Positions 10,127-21,861 are shown, counted from the stretch's first letter. The stretch is 64,000 nt of DNA from Ixodes scapularis (GCF_016920785.2 NW_024609839.1:26475085-26539084); one strand, 5' to 3'. Notes: generated by a model not told the origin, from the sequence alone. Made by a program: numbers and translations.

Positions 10127-10832
10127 GAAAGGATGGAGGGACGTATGAGCCGTCAAAGTAACGAGTTTGATTTTCAAGCCAATATAAGTGGCTTTGTTTT
10201 GGGCAATGGCAACAGTGAGAGCTCTCGAATACTGCTCCTTGTGCGCGATTTTTTTTGTTGGTGGATTCAGTTCAGTCAGGTACTTACGGCGGACCACCCC
10301 GATGTTTTGCTTCACGCGTGAAAGGGCAGAATTGTCAATAAGAGCTGGAGTTTATCAAGGGCGCGACAGGTGACATAGTTATTCAGACTTCCGACAATTA
10401 CGGCATCTCATGTAATCTACTAAGAAATTATCACCGGAAAACGTGTTTTCTGAACGTCGATGGAAGTGACTACTGTTTATGAAAAAATATCATTTACCAT
10501 TTGGAATTTTGAAGAACTGTCTAAAGCGACGACATGATGGACTGCGGCTTGACAAGTTTTCGAATGACCATGTGCATGACCTTGTGAAGATGTTTGTTGT
10601 TACCTTTACCCAGATAGTTTTTTTGTGAATTCTGTTTAAAAGACACGTAAGTTTTTTGTGTATTTCTGATGTCATGTATGTGGTAAACGAAGTAGCGTTT
10701 CGTTGAAGTAGCAGATTGACGTTAAGTTTTACGTTTAAGACAATGTGTGCCCGCTTATCTCACGATGGAGAAGTTAAGAATTTTGTATGTGCATTTCAAG
10801 AGTGGGGTCACTCTTTTTCCGTAATGGGAAGG
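10127..10832 (+). other. 3' interior of the LTR element
   Basis: AT-rich sequence with no gag-pol motif on either strand. The last bases before the 3' LTR (AATGGGAAGG) are the best polypurine-tract candidate, but the run is short. Confidence 0.5.
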
Positions 10833-11732
10833 TGTCGCGAAGTTTTGCTCGCGCGAGTATTTCGTCTAGCTTCACTTTATGTTTTTGCCTTCTTCGAGAG
10901 TTCTTTCCGTCTACACGGGACGGCTGTTGGATTCCGCCGGGGTCGGGGGACCCCAAATGGGGGAGAACGTGAGCGCTGTAACACTATACTTGGTTTACAG
11001 AACCCCGCGTTGGAGACTTTTTGTCTTGTGTATGTTTGCATTTGGGATCTCTACTTCGGAGGTGGTTTTGCGCTGTGTATGGGTAACTTCTCTGTCTACG
11101 TACGAATGTGCTTTCTGTTGTTTATGGCTGCTCTTGTGAGCTTCGTTGGGAATCTGTTCTGTCTCGTATATGCGCGTGTTTTGGAATGTTCGTATTTGCT
11201 TTAGGTTCCGAGCCTTTGATTGGCTCTAAGAAAACCCCTCTTGATTGGTCCTTCCCACACTTTCTGATTGGAGGACTGGAGGACCCCAGAATGCTGGTGA
11301 ACTGAATATAAGCGGCCACCGAAGGACTGTAAGGCACTTGGCTCCAGGATACCAAGCCTTGGACACCTCCCTGCCTCTGGAAACCAACCTGTACGTCCGA
11401 CCCCCCTTCGGCTGTGGAGCCGTCCGCCCGCTAGCTCGCAAACTTGGTCCCCCTTACGGCTGTGGAGGAGTTCGGCTCGCCCGCCTTTGTGTGGAACTGT
11501 GTTTGTCGAGTTTGGCTGTGGTCGGGGCCCCCGCTGAGGGTGTGTGTGGTCAGGGAGGACGGCAGGGAAAGTTTCCAGAGGTTAGGATTGTTCCCCCCAA
11601 CATTTAATGACGAATTGGCCATATCTGTTGTAAAGATTTTATATCCTATCACTTAAAAAAAAAGTTGTATTTGTTAATATCAGCATCTTTAATCAACGGA
11701 GAAAAGAGGAGTCTAATATTTTCTTCGTTACA
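10833..11732 (+). repeat. 3' LTR
   Basis: A 900-base direct copy of 8477-9375. Examples of differences: one extra A in the A run near 11655, CCTTCTTCG for CCTTTTTCG, GTTGGGAATC for GTTGAGAATG, and GACTGGAGG for GACTGAAGG. Confidence 0.93.
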
Positions 11733-14498
11733 ATATGTCGCAACCTTATACATTTTATTAGTTTACTAAAAGTGTGTAGGGCCTATGGTTTTATTTTGAT
11801 CACCGTGAGTTTGACTTTGCTTCTCTCGAAGCGAGCGAAGATACCGTTCGTAGACGTTCGTCTGCTCAAACGAGTGAAGAAGGTCGTTCTTCTGCTATAA
11901 ACGAAACTCCATTCGCATATGGATATAAAACGAGAAAACGCTGTCTACATCGTCTGCTAAAATTAAGACTGGTAAAAAAGTTGACCATCTGCTATGAATC
12001 GAGCGTCGCGACCAATTGAGATCGGGCGGACGCTGAATTTGTGATCGTCTGTTAGTTTACGTTGGAAGACATTGACGATTCGCGCCTCGCTTATACAAAT
12101 CGCAAGTTGTTCTGCTGTCGTACAGAAGCTGACATCGACCGGTGGACGAAGGCGAGCTAATTGCGCATCACAAGCAGCGAGACCACTCTCGCTATTTGCA
12201 TGATGCTGAAGCGTTCTCACCAAATTATTGCCCGATTGAGAACTCGCGAACGCTGGTGAAAAGGGTCTCATTGGCTGATTAGACACAAGCTGTGGCACCC
12301 CGTCCAATCAGCAGCCGAGAACGCTCTTGCTCTTACATTGACCAAAATCGGACCTCTAGGGAGATACTGCAGATTCAGAACACTATGCCATGATAGTGTT
12401 CAAGTAAATCCACTTTCTGACAGCAAAAAAAAAAAAAAAAAAGAAGAAAAAAAATTTAATTTTGTGCTGCTGAACTGCCTTTGACATTGGAGAATGAAAT
12501 TAGATTTCGGGGGGTTGTATCCGAAATGAACAAAAGACATCTGGGATACCTCAGCGAAGAACTGAGGGACGGACGTGACTGAGGTATCATTTCAGTGTGC
12601 AATCGATAATCTTTAACAACCAAAATCTCAGCTGTGCACGCTCCAGTGAACAAACAAACATAGTATATACTGTTCGCCGCAAACTTCCCGAATACTTTTT
12701 TAATCTTTTTTTTAATAAATCTTTTTTATTTTTTTTTATTTTTAAGGCAAGCTTGTGGCAAACGAATTCATTTGTGGACACTTCGGGGAATCGGTAAGCT
12801 GCTATTGTAATGTTGCCGTCAGTAACGCCGCTTCTGTTCCTATAGCGACAGAAACACGCACCGCAACGAGAAAGGGGGGGGGGGGGGTGGCTTCCTTCTC
12901 TAAATTATAAAGCGTATACGTCAGTCAACGCACAGGTACGTGGGCAGAACGTTTTGAACTCGCAACCTTTTGTTTCGATCGAAGAGCGCTCACCGCTGTG
13001 GAAAAGCGCTCGAGAGGGACACGCGAGGTTTCACTCTATCCGACTGGAGAGAGAAAGCGCCCGTTTCGATTCCACCCTCCCTCTCCCCTTAACCTGCCCG
13101 AAAATGGAGGGGTATTTATGCATTTTTATATGGTACCGAGTAGTGGCGAAGCCGAAAGAAAAGAAACAAAAAACAGGAAAGAAGTGCGCGGTGAGGCGTC
13201 CCCGGCGTCGGGTGGTGGAACTGGACGGCAACGATGATTGGTCCGTTTCGGGGTGGAGTCACATATTCACTGTCCCCCCCTTCCCTTTACTTTTCTTTCT
13301 ACGTATCTCTTTCCACCCCTCTTCGTTTTCCCCCTTCCCCAGAGAGGAGGGTGGAGGGTCGTCGCTCGCTTTTACCTGACGTGTCGTCCATTACGTCTGT
13401 GCAATTAATGTCCATCTGCCCTCCCATCTACAATTCAGGCATGGGAGGAGTGCTGCCCTGCGAGTCGCTTCTGCCCTTCTTCCTGTGAGGTTGGAGAGAG
13501 AGAGAAAGAGAGAGGGAAAATAGGAGAGAGGGAGAGAGGACTGTCTTTGCACCGTGCGTGAGGGGTCGTAGGGCCACGCCCCTTTGCCTCGTTGCGAGTG
13601 ACCAGTCCAGATGAAAATATCCATCGCGGTCCCTTTTAGGTGGGGCGCGTTCGTTTGCCACTCTCTGCTTTGCTTTCTGTATACGGGCGGTTCTCTGTTT
13701 TTTCGGTCGAAGGTCCGCAATTTGAGGCGGCCCAAGGAGCTGGTGGCGTGCTACCGACTCGGATCGGACGTTATATTTTGTCCCATCGTGGGCCGAGTGG
13801 TGCGGATAAAGCGACCGTCGGTTTATATGGGAGTCGCTGCGGTCGTTTCCTTTTGTTTTGAACTTAGTCGAATCCGTGCACACGAAGGCCGCTGTCTCGC
13901 TGCTCGTACTCCGTACAAAAAGACAAGGTGTTAGCTGCAGGCACGATGAAAAGATTGTCCGCGCCTCAAGCGCGTTCGAAGCAGCTGCATACATGTGTAC
14001 GCTTCCAACATGTCAGCAGACGGTTTTTGTTTGGGTAGTGTGACAGGACCGGAAAGAACAAACACGCCCCGGACAACGTCTGTAGACGGTCTTTTGTATG
14101 AATGTGTAAATGAGCAGTGTTACAGCGGCTTAAAAACTTTTACAACTTTAAGGGTGTAAAAAAGGGTTTTCCAGAGCGCAGGAATCGGGTGTGTTGATGG
14201 GACGGTTTCGCCCCACCAACACGTTTAATTGCTGAGCTTTACTTTTCTTTTTTGAATTCAAAGAAAAGTTTGACATGCTTCGGGGACCTTATATATGTCG
14301 AACAATAAAATGCGCCTTTAATCTTTCTAATGGTCTTTGACTTTAACCTTATCGAATCTCAATTTTCTCGCTCGTCTTTTATGAGTTACTTCGTTGTCGG
14401 TCTGTATCAGCTGACCACCAGGAACATAGGAATAGCTGAGAAGAAGAAAAAAAGAAACGTCCAATAAAGCGCTAAAATGTTGAAGGAATGAGTGTATA
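11733..14498. other. Intergenic DNA, partly CpG-rich, with microsatellites
   Basis: Contains A-rich runs (12425-12452), T-rich runs (12700-12745), a G run (12876-12887) and GA repeats (13495-13540). The stretch 12950-13990 is GC-rich with overlapping frames on both strands, the longest on the minus strand at 13428-13994 (188 codons, low complexity at its C-terminal end). I recognise no domain. A family C-like end (GTAGACGGTCTTTTGTATG) lies at 14083-14103. The CpG-rich block could be a host promoter, but nothing shows it. Confidence 0.45.
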
Positions 14499-14685
14499 AT
14501 GCCCCATTCACACGACCATAAAGGTACCTTTAGCTAAGGGACCTTTCCTCTCTGCGGCCAATCAATTAACGATCTTCCGCGCCTGGCGTGTGCTCGCGAC
14601 CCAAGAGCACGGGCTGATTCGACGATAGCAAAGGGACCTATGTTAAAGGTAGGTACCTTTATGCTGACCGTGTGTATGGGGTATT
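14499..14685. mobile_element. MITE with CCCCATTCACACGACC-type ends
   Basis: The left end AATGCCCCATTCACACGACC and the right end GGTCAGCATAAAGG-inverse TGACCGTGTGTATGGGGTATT are inverted repeats. Both continue inward through AAAGGTACCTTT-like motifs and AGGGACC / GGGACCT. About 187 bases, non-coding. Confidence 0.8.
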
Positions 14686-14863
14686 TGTAGCCCGTCTTGT
14701 CCATATTATCCTATGTGTCGGTCAACGTTTTATTCTCGCGAGCAATAAAATGATTCCGAAATCAAACACGAGACCAAGCAGGCGAGACGAGCAAAAATGC
14801 TCCCCATTGACAAAAAAAAAAACAAAAAAAAACAACAAAAAAACAACGTAAACGTGTGACGCA

Positions 14864-15128
14864 CTATACCCGTTTTCACCTCAAGAAAACAGTAAGTTTT
14901 GCGCATTGTTCATACGCCGCGCGAAATAGTTCTCGCCAGATTTGGTTGTCGGAGGCACAGGCGATGCTTTTGGCGTTTGAAACGTGTATTCCTTGATAAG
15001 GTAACGTGTATCCACTCTAAAATGCTAATAAATATATCTTAAATCTCAACCCAGAGGTGAAAATTAGTAATCATCCGCGAGAAGCCGGACTTTTTTTCCT
15101 ATGGTTCTTGAGGTGAAAACAGGTATAG
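14864..15128. mobile_element. MITE with CTATACCCGTTTTCACCTC ends
   Basis: The left terminus CTATACCCGTTTTCACCTCA is mirrored by TGAGGTGAAAACAGGTATAG on the right, with one mismatch over more than 20 bases. The interior is unrelated and non-coding. The insert lies just after an A/C-rich run (14808-14848). Superfamily undetermined. Confidence 0.82.
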
Positions 15129-17556
15129 GAATATTGATTTAGAGCTCTTTTTCTTAATTTATTCCAGCTAGTGGACCTACTTTTTTGAGTGACATGTTTT
15201 GCACCGAATTTAAAGTTCCATCTTCGAGACTAAGGGTGTTACGAGGTGTTTTCTAAACCCGGGCTTGTTCGTCTCATTGTTCCTGCAACTGCCTTCTTTC
15301 TTTTTATTGTGTCAACTGATCACCGGAAGCGCTTTAACAAAACCAATGGATAAAGAAAGTATACGCGTTCCTTTGCTTTATCTCTCTGATAGATCGGCAG
15401 AACCGGAGATTATGCCGTGGATGTTGGAGATCCAATCGTCGCGCCCCTGGTGGATAAGTTGACAACTAATTCGAGGGGGTCAACAACGCACGTTACTTGA
15501 TTGTGCTTCGAATGGCAGCGCTTGGGTGTTCGGCTTCCGCTCGTGTTAAATCAGTAAAGCACCACATGTTCAATTTCGCTTCCGCACTCTGTCGATAAAG
15601 ATGCCGTAAAGAATACAGTCCACACGGTCTTGTGTCGGATAAACACCGAGCTCCGTGGAAATGAAGCTGGACAAAGTGACCCTTATAGTTTAATCTCCTC
15701 GCCGATAGGGGACCAAGCAAAACGCTCTGTTGAAGTCAGAAATAGCAAAAATCAGCTAAGTTCTGTTCGCCCCGAGAAACCTTGTGCACCATCGCTCGTT
15801 TACAAACTTTCATGGCCGTTTGGTGACGCTTCAAGGGTAACGAAAAAGATTGATATCAAAGTTTTGTCATGTTTGCGGGCCTTGTTTGTCATTTGTCGCT
15901 CTACATGGGACCGGGCACCGAAGAACTGTGCCAGTAACCGGGACAATGCGGAGCCAGTCAATCACAAAGGGCCTGGTTCACCTGCATCGCGACGTCATGG
16001 CCTCGTTCCGTGACGTCGATTTCGTGATTGCGATCTCCACGTGAAGTCGCTCGGTGGCTACAAAACTTTAGGCTGGGAGCGTATGTGATCTCGCCCGTAA
16101 ATATAGGAAACGTACTCTTGATATTGTTTTTAATTTCAAGCGCACGCACGTATAAGTATACGTTTTCTAATAGCTTTCGGGCAATCTGGAGTTGTAAGCG
16201 TATATTTTGTTGAGGTCGGCACCATTTGAGCACCGCGCGGCTCGAGTGCGATTTCAAATGATAAGCCCAATCGAAAAAAAAAATAAAATCTAGATTTCCG
16301 CCATATGGAGCCAACCCAACAACTGCATACGGTATAGGGAGGTGTGCGCCTTCCAACATAAATCAAATAGGTTCCCGGGCGCGAAATTGTCACTCTGGAA
16401 ACCAACTTCTGACCCCTACGGCTATTCTTTACATCTATGACGCACCCAGAAAAAAAAAATATTAAAAAAGACGAGGAGATATCTATCGCACACCACGGAG
16501 GAAACAAAAAAAGTCCCAGGAATCGAAGCATGCATTAGAGTATAGAGAGAAGGCATGTGAACGCCCGTACACCAGCGGTGCAGCGAACATTAGAAGGCGA
16601 ACTCAGGCTTCGTTAATTGCGCATGCGGGGTAAGTATATGGCTCCCGCGAACGATACGGGACCTAATTAATTCTCTTAATTGCAGCAGAATGGCCATGAG
16701 TGAGGGCCAGTACTGAAACCGATGGCATTGCCCCTGCGGAAAACGACCAACGCGAGACGCCGGGGAGTCCTCTACGGCTTTTCGGTCATTTGTGTGCGCC
16801 CCTTGCTTTGCCCGTGTCGAGATAGAGAAAGAGAGAGAGAGAGAGAGTAAGGGGGGAAGAGGTAGGTGGTCCGACGACTAAAAACACGAAAGTTAAGCGT
16901 AGCGAGTCTCGTGCACGTGACCTGGGGCCAGAGCAGTCGCACAAGGCCCATACCGGTACGTGGAGTGCTCTTAATTACCCAAAGAACATAGTCAAAAGTC
17001 GCACGCGTTCTTTGGGAGCATCCAACCTGAATGTTGTTAATTGTTTTGTTTTTTCGTCGGTGCTTTCGGTTGTTGAGTTGTTTTTAGACGCGATTGTATA
17101 CTTTGTTTTGGATGATGGTGCTGCGCACGGGTCAGACGGCGAATGATGTGTGGGTACGACGACGCGACGTGCTGCTTTGTTGTCGGCGCCCTTTTTTGGG
17201 GGACTCGAATTTTTGAGGGAAGACGACGACAAGGTATATACGTGCAGGACGGCCGCGGAACTCGATGACACTGGAGGCTCTTGCTTGGATTGCGTCCGTG
17301 CTGAGTGTGCCCGCAATTTTCGGGCTATAATCCTCGGAGCATATACATGCTCAGAAGCTGAAATATTGCAGGGTATATTTACAAAGATTTCTGTATGGTA
17401 CGAGCTTCTTTCTGCTTAATAACGCGGGTATTTTTCGAGGTGTGCTTTGTATGCAACTTTTACGCGCGAATAATGCACCAGGTGCGGGTTTTTCACCGGG
17501 GGCAAATTATATCTAAGGAAAAACTTTCTTTTCATCTAAAATTTGCTTTTGCAGTT
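15129..17556. other. Unassigned intergenic DNA
   Basis: No gene supported. A GA repeat lies near 16825-16848. Overlapping frames on both strands near 16975-17420 are compositional. I found no repeat partner elsewhere in the window. Confidence 0.45.
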
Positions 17557-18206
17557 TATGCGGGCAAAGAGTGAAAGAGAGGAGGCGACGAGAACGCTCG
17601 GGGACGTTTCAGAACGGCTAGCTCTGGTTGGAATTATTAGTGTGTAGACTCAAAGCTACTGCACTGCACTCGTCAAACGCGTTAGAACGCGAAACGCCGG
17701 CGTCCGGCGTTTGGCGTTCGTGATCGAACGCCAAACGCTCAACGATTGCAGTGGCATAGCCTCCTCTATACTGACAAAGCCTGGCAGATCGCCACGAGAA
17801 GCGGCCGACGAAATGGGAAAAGGTGGAGCGGCAGACAACGGATGACAGGAGAGCCACATAACTGGCGCCCCGCTGCGGTGAGACGCCGAAACACGCTTCT
17901 CCCGAGCGAACAAGTTTGTTTCGGGTCCTTGCCGCTGCAAAAGCTGTGCGCTGACGTCCAGGTTCTCCGAGAAATGGCTTTTTGATGCTTTGTGCTACCA
18001 GATCCTAACGCTCCGAATCTGCGACCTGGCACTCTATCGCTCCGCCGTAGAAATGCCAGGTTTTCTGAGTATACAGGAGGATATGGCAGCGGAGGCAAAA
18101 GGCAGCTAGCTTTAGGTCTACCCACTAATCATTCCAACTATGAGCTCGGCGTTTTGACGTCACCGCCCGCTCTCGTCTTCTCCTCTCCCTCAGTTTCTCG
18201 GAGCAT
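17557..18206. mobile_element. Family A element, expanded 650-bp copy
   Basis: Both ends match family A: the left has TATGCGGGC then CAGAACGGCTAGCTCTGG, and the right has GAGCTCGGCGTTTTGACGTC then TCTCGGAGCATA. The central 450 bases are extra compared with compact copies and contain their own inverted pairs. One is the tight GTTTGGCGTTCGTGATCGAA / CGAACGCCAAACGC hairpin near 17707-17738. Another is CCTCCTCTATACTGACAAAG against the inverse ending GTATACAGGAGG at 18080. This may be a longer ancestor of the compact copies or a composite. Frames across it are not conserved. Confidence 0.75.
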
Positions 18207-18434
18207 AGTTCGAAAAAAAAAAAAAAGAGTACTGTAATAGTGAAGTCGCAAACTTTTGCCGAACTTCGAGGTTGGACTGGTTCGGTGAATCTTCGAACTT
18301 TGAGCGAAATTTGACAAAGTTTGACTTAGGAACAATGTTGCCCGACTTCTTCATATATTTATTAACAGATGCCATCGTTCCCTCGGAGGAATACAAGATG
18401 AGTGCCATAATATGAAAAACACCGTAGCAGACTT

Positions 18435-18599
18435 ATACGGAGCGTAAGTTCGCCTGCTTCTTTTGCTGGGGTTTCGTTGACGTCAGAACGCCGAGCTCTG
18501 ATTGGTTCTGACTGAAGGATAGTGGGTAGACTTCAAGGCGTCTCTCTGACGTCACCGCAGCAGTTGCAAAAGAAGCAGACGAAATTGCGCTCCGCATAT
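18435..18599. mobile_element. Family A MITE, short copy
   Basis: A 165-bp copy with ends ATACGGAGCGTAAGTTCGCC and GACGAAATTGCGCTCCGCAT. It retains TGACGTCAGAACGCCGAGCT and GGATAGTGGGTAGAC, but the second half of the core is deleted. It starts only 228 bases from the preceding family member, suggesting local re-insertion or a shared target preference. Confidence 0.85.
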
Positions 18600-20029
18600 A
18601 TACATTTGAATTGATAAATTACCCAAGCCTTGCAATGAATAGGTCTGCGCGTCGCACGCGGTCGCTTCCACATCTAAAAGATTCAAAGTAAATAACCAAA
18701 ATAAGGCTTTGACGAACACGCGTGCAAGATGCCATTTGTTTCAAGTTTTTAGTTTAGAACAGTTACCGACGCCATCACGTACGGCGCGTGTACCTCCAGC
18801 ATTCTCGTCGAGGCTCGAATAATCTACAATAAGTTTATTGATGTCACCCACCACCACTCAATGCATCATAATAAGCACTGGTTCGCGTTATACCTAGGAC
18901 ATGCATTTTCTGGCGTTTCATAATAAGCAAAACCGGCGTATGTTCGTTTCTTATTTAATTTATTAAAAACCGGCGTATTTCGGCTGGACGATTCGTGACG
19001 AAATTAAAAACGGTGGTCAAGGGTAAAAAAAAAAAATATTTTTGCACCAGATTTGTGCACTGTATTCCTAAAAAAGGAAATTGTCATAAAAAACACATGA
19101 AAACATCAGGCTCTGTACACTCTTAGCCAGCGTGTGTAAATGCCACAGCGAGGGTAATTGAGGTTCATTTTTTTGATGAGACGCGTTCACCAAGGTCAGT
19201 GGCCCTGGATTACACTGATGTTGTCTTCCAAGAACCACTGCGACCTCTGATCAGACACTGAGAGGCTACATAATCCACGAAATGCCATATGCTTGACGAC
19301 CCTATACAGAAAAGATGTTTCGGAAAAAAAAAAAAACAGGAAAAAAAACAACAACATCGGCAGGTCGGAAACATTTAACGACTAGTGTTTTTCGGTTTTA
19401 TTCAAAGCGAAAATACTTAACCACGGGTGTTTTTTTTTGTTTCTTTGTTTTAACCGATTTGGTATTTTCGTCGCCGGGGGATGTTGATCAGTGTTTTTGG
19501 GTGAAAGCTGGAATTGCTCAGCCTACTTATACGTGAACTCAGATCCAGAAAGTATGACATTGTAATAAACACAGCACGCCATTGCCAAAGCCGAACACAC
19601 GTTCCAAATGTCGAGAAGAAAAAAAAAATTAAAAAGAAGTTTAACTTACATTTTATAAAAGTATTATCCAGCGTTCACTCAACATAAAAGCAAACATATA
19701 TGCTTTAATTACCTTATTAACGTAAAACAATGAAAAACAATATGTCCAAAAAATGTTGCACCGCTCCTCTGCCAGGTGGCGTGAGATCATCCCAAATTTC
19801 CGCGCATGCGCATAACAGTCAGACTTCCCCCGAACTTTCGCGGAACTATGCCTTAGGAGTTCGAAAACTTGAAGTAGATCGAACTTCGAACCTCGGCAGG
19901 TTCGCCAAATTCCTGTAAGCGTCTCTGACGTCACTCCGCTGCGGTGGCGCTGATGTCGGCACAGCGCACGTCCAAACGATTCACTTAACGCAAATCAAAT
20001 CCCTAAAATTAGTGTAGTCGAGGTTTGTC
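18600..20029. other. AT-rich intergenic DNA
   Basis: No gene or clear element. A and T runs at 19022-19040, 19318-19345 and 19430-19440. Confidence 0.45.
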
Positions 20030-20553
20030 TGGACCACATTATTCGCGGTGGTGGACGTCAAAAAAAGCTTGATATTTACTAATTAGTTCACTAATTCATT
20101 AAAATGACTAATTATTTTAATAAGAGAAACTAGAGATGTTGTTCCAATTAGAAACTTGCTGAGCGTCGTCGAAAATTAGTAATTTTCAGAAAGATTTAGA
20201 GCTCGCGAGAAGCGTAGTAGTGCACTGCTGAAGTTACCAACTTACCACTCATGGAGCAGGTACAAGCCTAGCGGTTGCGGTAAGACGCCCACGCGTTTTT
20301 CCCGTCTCTTATGGGAGCCCCACTGTTCTACCTGCTCCACGAGTGGTAATAGCGAACTACTACGCTTCTCACACGCTCAAAGTCTTTCTGCAAATGACTA
20401 ATTTAGTGGTGTTCGACGACGCTGGGCAAGTTTCTAATTGGAACTATATGTCTATTTTCACTAATTAAACGGTTAATTCGGGATTTTTAGTGAATTAATG
20501 AGTAAGTATCCCGCATTGTTTGACATCCGCTACCACGAGTAATGCCGCCTCGA
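20030..20553. mobile_element. Fold-back MITE with ~225-bp arms
   Basis: The left arm (CATTATTCGCGGTGGTGGAC onward, including TTCCAATTAGAAACTTGC, GCGTCGTCGAA and GAGAAGCGTAGTAGT) is inverted in the right arm, which ends TCCGCTACCACGAGTAATG. The centre, about 20275-20325, is unique. Arms diverge by substitutions and small indels, so it is older than the LTR element. No coding capacity. Confidence 0.85.
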
Positions 20554-20621
20554 TAAAATTATCTTTTCACCTGAAATACACGAATTTTAGAAATGTTTGG
20601 CAGTATTCGATGAAATACCCG

Positions 20622-20648
20622 GTATATATATATATATATATATATACC

Positions 20649-20682
<34 letters not shown>

Positions 20683-20698
20683 GGTATATATATATAAA
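20622..20698. repeat. (TA)n microsatellite punctuated by CCGG
   Basis: Three TA runs separated by ACCGGT. Each block reads CCGGTATATA, giving nested palindromes. A 1-kb hAT-type element has inserted at its right edge. Confidence 0.95.
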
Positions 20699-21716
20699 CA
20701 GAGCTGGCCAAATTACTCATATTTTGTAATTAAATTACATTACTAATTACTTCGCTGAAAATTGCTGAAATGTAATTAAATTACATTACAAATTACCACA
20801 GCCAGAAAGTAATTAATTACCATTACAAATTACTTTTAAAAGTAATGACATTACTTTCGCATTACTTTTGTATACTTTTAAATATAAAGGAGCTATTGAT
20901 AACTTCCTTTTACAGATAACTTTATTTACATTATTTACACAGTTCATGGCACACAGCTAGAACTTTCTGTTGCATGTTTACCGATGGACAGAGGAACGCA
21001 CGCGACTGATCCGTTTCCCACCCCAACCCGGACAACTATTTTTGGAGATGAATGAGGACCCTACGCGGATTATCTCTGGGTGGGGGGAGCACAATTGCCA
21101 TAGTTCGCAAAATCGCGTCGAGGCCGTTCCACCAGGGGCTTTAGTTCGACCTACTTCCCCTCCTTCGTTTCCCGAGAATGTCAAGCAGAAAAGCTCAAAT
21201 GGCAGGCACTTACCAGCCCTATTTCTCACAGTGGACGATAACACAGAGAGGGTACGCAGTATGCATCAGAAAAAGTAAGCGGAAACTTTCAAGAGGGGCC
21301 AGAAAACGTCGAATTGAAAACCGCAAAGCATAGGTAGAGAATCGCGCTGAGCGGGTTTTCACAGTTCACGAGAGTGGCAGAAAATGTCTAGCTGATAGCG
21401 GGCGCGAGAGTCACACCAGCCGCATTAGCATCAGCAACATAGCGGCGGCCGAAGAGCGTTTTTTGGAAAGGTGTAGAGGAACAAGAAAAAGTAAAATAAA
21501 AAGAAAAGCGCTCTTGTGTATTGTGGAGTGGACACAAAAATATGCCTGGTGCGAAAAAGTAATTAGGTAATTTAATTACAATTACCGTCGCTGGAGTAAT
21601 TCATTACATTACTAAATTACCTGCTACAAAAAGTAATGAATTACATTACTAATTACTGTAACAAGTAATTAAATTACTGTAATTTCATTACAGTAATTAC
21701 ATTACTGCCAGCTCTG
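20699..21716. mobile_element. hAT-type element with perfect 8-bp target duplication
   Basis: The ends CAGAGCTGGC and GCCAGCTCTG are inverted. The flanks are TATATAAA at 20691-20698 and TATATAAA at 21717-21724, an exact 8-base duplication. Both subterminal regions (about 150-200 bases) are packed with GTAAT/ATTAC units such as AATTAAATTACATTAC, in inverted arrangement. The 500-base centre has a 102-codon frame (20970-21278) without recognisable similarity and without hAT dimerisation or DDE motifs. Non-autonomous. A degenerate ATTAC-rich pair at 39950-40065 and 41880-42030 may be a relative. Confidence 0.92.
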
Positions 21717-21725
21717 TATATAAAG

Positions 21726-21808
21726 CAGCAACAACGGACGATTTAATCTTCGACGTTTCGGCCGGAGTCCGGCCGAAACGTCGAAGATTAAATCGTCCGT
21801 TGTTGCTG
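21726..21808. repeat. 83-bp perfect palindrome with one-base centre
   Basis: Bases 21726-21766 are exactly complementary to 21768-21808 around a single G at 21767. The central part reads TTCGGCCGGAGTCCGGCCGAA. It lies two bases beyond the 8-bp duplication of the hAT element and about 55 bases before the fold-back element. The block CGAAACGTC with flanking AGATTAAA recalls terminal sequences of Penelope-like elements, so two such ends joined head to head are one possible origin. That is an inference only. Confidence 0.95.
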
Positions 21809-21861
21809 TTTTCACTAAGGGTTTTTTTCTCCTCAGTTTTATATATATATATATATATATA

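Larger units (their letters stand above)
8477..11732 (+). mobile_element. Complete non-autonomous LTR retroelement
   Basis: Two direct repeats of about 900 bases (8477-9375 and 10833-11732) each start TGTCGCGAAG and end CTTCGTTACA, the TG...CA rule of LTRs. They flank a 1457-base interior that opens with a tRNA-like primer-binding site and closes with a short purine stretch (AATGGGAAGG). I counted about eight differences between the LTRs, so identity is near 99 percent and the insertion is recent. The interior has no gag, protease, RT or integrase, so it must be mobilised in trans. I find no matching 4-6 bp target duplication (GCCA on the left, ATAT on the right), which may reflect recombination between copies. 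The plus orientation is set by the primer site and promoter layout. Confidence 0.92.

Noticed and set aside
13428..13994. 188-codon minus-strand frame
   Set aside because: Low-complexity LSLSLS region from a GA repeat, GC-rich context, competing frames on the other strand, no motif.
21720..21830. Hammerhead ribozyme associated with Penelope-like ends, suggested by CCGGCCGAAACGTC
   Set aside because: The CTGATGA box expected before stem II is absent. The symmetry is a simple palindrome.
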